From the NCBI GenBank assembly GCA_900315615.1, contig OMZT01000095.1, positions 1-35,982 of the forward strand: a stretch of DNA of 35,982 nt. Reading direction: 5' to 3'. The notes below the pieces were generated by a model that ran no database searches, had not been told where the DNA came from, and saw only the letters and a list, made by a program, of their open reading frames with translations. The stretch is from an uncultured Veillonellaceae bacterium. Lineage in GTDB: Bacteria > Bacillota > Negativicutes > Selenomonadales > Selenomonadaceae. The translations under genes and the position numbers were made by a program. Below, in pieces: positions 33,301-35,982 of this stretch (the first letter of the stretch is position 1; every line of letters starts with the position of its first letter).

Positions 33301-34992
33301 ATGGTTTTAGGGGAGCGATACGAACTGCTTGACCGCATAGGCAGCGGCGGCATGGCGGATGTTTTTAGTGCCCGCGACCGCTTACTGGACAGGATGGTTG
33401 CGGTAAAGGTGCTGCATTCGCAGTTTGCCAATGACGCATCTTTCGTTTCCAGGTTCCAGCATGAGGCGCAGGGCGCAGCAAAACTCTCACATCCTAATAT
33501 CGTTAGCATATATGATGTAGGTGAAGACGGCGGGAGCCATTATATAGTTATGGAACTGGTCACTGGTAGCACTTTGAAGGAAAAGATCGCCAGTCAGGGA
33601 CATCTTACAGTAGAAGAATCTTTACGCATGGCCGGCTGCATAGCCAGTGCGCTAGAGGCAGCACATGCAAAGGGGCTTGTTCACTGCGACATAAAGCCGC
33701 ATAACATCCTTATTGCTGATAATGGCAGCGTGAAGGTTGCTGACTTCGGCATTGCGCGTGCAGTGTCAAGCTCCGCAGCAACATTCGATGGCAACGTTGT
33801 AGGCTCGGTGCATTATCTTTCACCTGAGCAGGCCAAGGGAACGAGTGTCACGACAAAGTCGGATATATATTCACTCGGTGTTGTGCTCTTTGAGATGCTC
33901 ACGGGCAGGGTGCCATTTACAGGCGAAACACCTGTCAGTGTCGCGTTGAAGCAGATTACAGATCCAGTGCCATCGCTCAGGTCATTCGATCCGACAATTC
34001 CGATGGGAGTGGATGCAATCGTCCAGCGTATGATGAGCAAGGATCCGTCCATGCGTCCATCAGCGCGCGATGCAGTCATGATGATACGAGAAGCCCAGGG
34101 GAGATTCGCGCCTGAGCCCGTCAATGACCCATATGCTACACAGGTGCTCCCAGCAGCAAGAGTCGCACGTGCTGCGAATCAGATGGAAAATCGTGATGAT
34201 ACATCAAAGCCACTATATAAATCTAAGAAATTCGTATTCTTCCTTGTGATTATACTGATAGCTGGCTTCTTTACAGGAGCATTTCTTTCGTTCGGCAAAT
34301 TCTGGAGCAGCGAAGAGATCGTAGTGCCTGATGTCACAGGTAAGCAGATGGCACTTGCAAAGCAGATACTTGAATCAAAGAAACTCCGCGTTGAGGTCGC
34401 TGAAACATATGACGCCGATGTGCCGGCAGGTGAGGTCGTATCACAGACTCCGGAAGCAGGCACTAAGGTAAAAGAAGATCGTCTCGTCACGATATATGTG
34501 TCAAAGGGCGGCGAGGAAATGAGTATGCCTGACCTCAGAAGCCTTACGAGAGAAAGCGCGGAGGAAAGGCTAGAGAAACTCGGACTTAAGATAGGCTCTG
34601 TTACCGAGAGATACTCAGATGAGAAAAAGGGCACAGTTATAAGCCAGGATCCACGTGCTGGCTCTAAGATACATAAGGGACAGACGGTAGATCTCGTTAT
34701 AAGTAAGGGCGAGAAGGAAGATAAGTCCAGCGTACCGGATGTGACTGGTGCTTCGTTGGATAGTGCTCGTTCGGCACTGGCCGCAGCTGGCTATAATGTA
34801 GGAAGCGTAACTGAGCAGGTCAGCTCGCAGCATGCGGGAACCGTCATAAGGCAGTCTCCGGGTGCTAATTCAAAGGCAGCAAAGGGAACGTATATAAATC
34901 TTGTTATAGCAAAATCAGGAGCTGCTGATAAATCTGGTGAAAAGGGGCACAAAGCCCCAAATCCTGATTCTACGACGGGAAAGACAAAATAA
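33301..34992 (+). CDS. pknB: PASTA-domain Ser/Thr protein kinase (PknB/PrkC/Stk family)
   Basis: Membrane kinase that senses muropeptides or lipid II outside and phosphorylates Ser/Thr inside. 563 aa. Kinase domain about 7-265: glycine loop GSGGMADV (14-21), catalytic K36 (AVKVL), catalytic loop H128-C129-D130 with K132 and N135, DFG (148-150), and SPEQ (174-177). The loop has Cys instead of Arg before the Asp. A basic KSKK stretch leads into one TM helix (about 311-330), then three PASTA units (about 341-403, 408-470, 477-538) and a Lys/Pro/Ser-rich tail. Targets may include the FHA proteins upstream. The ATG follows GGAGGAG. Confidence 0.96.
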   Translation: MVLGERYELLDRIGSGGMADVFSARDRLLDRMVAVKVLHSQFANDASFVSRFQHEAQGAAKLSHPNIVSIYDVGEDGGSHYIVMELVTGSTLKEKIASQGHLTVEESLRMAGCIASALEAAHAKGLVHCDIKPHNILIADNGSVKVADFGIARAVSSSAATFDGNVVGSVHYLSPEQAKGTSVTTKSDIYSLGVVLFEMLTGRVPFTGETPVSVALKQITDPVPSLRSFDPTIPMGVDAIVQRMMSKDPSMRPSARDAVMMIREAQGRFAPEPVNDPYATQVLPAARVARAANQMENRDDTSKPLYKSKKFVFFLVIILIAGFFTGAFLSFGKFWSSEEIVVPDVTGKQMALAKQILESKKLRVEVAETYDADVPAGEVVSQTPEAGTKVKEDRLVTIYVSKGGEEMSMPDLRSLTRESAEERLEKLGLKIGSVTERYSDEKKGTVISQDPRAGSKIHKGQTVDLVISKGEKEDKSSVPDVTGASLDSARSALAAAGYNVGSVTEQVSSQHAGTVIRQSPGANSKAAKGTYINLVIAKSGAADKSGEKGHKAPNPDSTTGKTK

Positions 34993-35005
34993 CGGAGGTG
35001 AGCCA

Positions 35006-35899
35006 ATGCCCGATGGGAGAATCATAAGAACGAGAAACAGCTTTTATTACGTCCAGACGGCATGTGGCTTAATCACCTGCAAGAGGCGTGGCAGACTGAA
35101 ACGGAATAAAAAATCCGATGACGCACTCGTAACGGGGGATTTCGTAGACATATTAATCCTACCCGATGGCGAAGGCGTTATAGAGCGCAGATTACCAAGA
35201 AATAACGTCATGAAGCGTCCACCAGTTGCGAACGTCGACCAAGTTGTGCTTACATTTGCAGCCAAGAATCCGGATCCACATCCGCTGCTTGTATCGCGCT
35301 TCTTAGTGCTTGCTGAGTGGGCCAAAATACCGCGAATAGTGATATGCGTAAATAAGATGGATCTCATTACTGAGACCGAAGATGATATTTTCCCGGATTA
35401 TGAGAATGCAGGGTACGATGTAATACGAGTATCTTCCAAGACAGGTATGGGCATTAAGAAGCTGCGTGCCGGACTCGTTGGGCGTACAACGGTATTTGCA
35501 GGACCTTCAGGAGTGGGTAAGTCGTCATTGCTGAATGCAATAGATCCCAGGATGAACCTTCAGACGGGTGATATAAGCAGCAAGATAAAGCGCGGTCGGC
35601 ATACCACTCGTGTAGCACAGCTCATACCATATGCTGGCGGATATGTTGCGGATACGCCTGGCTTCAGCTCTGTAGAGGAACTGTTAGAGATCGATCCATT
35701 ACTTTTGCCCGGATATTTCCCTGAGTTCCATCAATTTGCTGATGGGTGTAGATTCCACCCATGCACGCACAGTCATGAGCCGGATTGCAGCATAAAGTCA
35801 GCCGTCGAAGATGGTAAGATCAGCAGGAGACGGTATGATGCATATCTATCATTATTGGAAGAGATAAACGAGGCACGTAGAAGCAAATACAGGTCATAG
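35006..35899 (+). CDS. rsgA: Small ribosomal subunit biogenesis GTPase
   Basis: Circularly permuted GTPase that checks 30S maturation. 297 aa from ATG 35006, seven bases after CGGAGGTG; a longer frame upstream overlaps pknB and lacks a site. The N-terminal OB domain covers about 1-65. The permuted G motifs run G4 (NKMD) near 116, G1 (GPSGVGKSS) near 168, and G3 (DTPGF) near 216. The C-terminal zinc knuckle has C-x4-C-x-H-x5-C (CRFHPCTHSHEPDC) near 250. It begins 13 bases after the kinase stop, a neighbourhood common in Firmicutes (prkC-rsgA-rpe). Confidence 0.97.
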   Translation: MPDGRIIRTRNSFYYVQTACGLITCKRRGRLKRNKKSDDALVTGDFVDILILPDGEGVIERRLPRNNVMKRPPVANVDQVVLTFAAKNPDPHPLLVSRFLVLAEWAKIPRIVICVNKMDLITETEDDIFPDYENAGYDVIRVSSKTGMGIKKLRAGLVGRTTVFAGPSGVGKSSLLNAIDPRMNLQTGDISSKIKRGRHTTRVAQLIPYAGGYVADTPGFSSVEELLEIDPLLLPGYFPEFHQFADGCRFHPCTHSHEPDCSIKSAVEDGKISRRRYDAYLSLLEEINEARRSKYRS

Positions 35900-35915
35900 A
35901 AAAGGGGATAATAAA

Positions 35916-35982
35916 TTGGTCAAGGTAGCACCATCAATACTTTCAGCGGATTTTGCAAATCTTGAACGTGATGTGAAAGAAA
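35916..35982 (+). CDS. rpe: Ribulose-phosphate 3-epimerase, N-terminal part (cut by window end)
   Basis: Only the first 22 codons are in the window. The translation from TTG 35916 reads VAPSILSADFANLERDV shortly after the start, the invariant beginning of Rpe, which interconverts ribulose-5-phosphate and xylulose-5-phosphate. AAAGGGG lies about nine bases upstream. The gene follows rsgA by 16 bases, the usual Firmicutes order. The rest lies beyond the window. Confidence 0.93.
   Translation, partial: MVKVAPSILSADFANLERDVKE

Overview
The window reads as chromosomal DNA of an anaerobic bacterium of the Firmicutes grade. It is most likely a member of the Negativicutes (Selenomonas/Anaerovibrio-like), but that placement is inference. 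The support is a meso-diaminopimelate dehydrogenase, a two-domain desulfoferrodoxin, an oxygen-sensitive iron-sulfur serine dehydratase, an anaerobic cobaltochelatase CbiK, a chemoreceptor, a GT41 (SPINDLY-like) glycosyltransferase, frequent TTG start codons, and a def-fmt-DUF116-rsmB-rlmN-FHA-PP2C-SEDS-PBP-PknB-rsgA-rpe gene order. No phage, insertion sequence, CRISPR array or integrase is visible, and no gene-free stretch exceeds 300 bases.

Layout. 1-360: a tRNA-Cys/tRNA-Gly/tRNA-Cys cluster closed by a terminator. 412-4379: a CDF metal transporter, deoD (minus), tRNA-Leu, a small secreted D-Ala-D-Ala carboxypeptidase, and an orphan zinc-ribbon membrane protein (minus). 4666-7145: pncB and ddh. 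7222-14746, all minus: one transcription unit of a tandem-domain U32 protein followed by a class III aminotransferase, and upstream of it a unit reading SIMPL protein, membrane acyltransferase, GT41-like glycosyltransferase, methyltransferase. 14982-19978: an orphan secreted protein, a methyl-accepting chemotaxis protein, cbiK and a MATE transporter. 20125-20471: tmRNA with the tag ANEDYALAA. 20551-22567 (minus): desulfoferrodoxin, sdaAB, sdaAA. 22761-23630: a beta-hydroxyacid dehydrogenase. 23796-35982: a long plus-strand housekeeping block.

The last block has two main promoters. The first (23697-23725) drives protein and RNA maturation genes: peptide deformylase, Met-tRNA formyltransferase, a DUF116 membrane protein, and the rRNA methyltransferases RsmB and RlmN. 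The second (28531-28559) drives a signalling and cell-wall module: two FHA proteins, a PP2C phosphatase, a SEDS glycan polymerase, a class B PBP and a PASTA-domain Ser/Thr kinase, followed by rsgA and the start of rpe. The FHA-FHA-PP2C-SEDS-PBP-kinase order matches the actinobacterial fhaA-fhaB-pstP-rodA-pbpA-pknB cluster, while the flanks are typical Firmicutes.

I do not see an unmistakably new system. The best leads are the U32 protein with a cluster-less second domain, the SIMPL/acyltransferase/GT41/methyltransferase operon whose GT41 member seems to lack the usual catalytic His, the orphan zinc-ribbon protein, and the sequence peculiarities of the FHA/kinase module. Promoters, terminators and start sites were read by eye and not computed.
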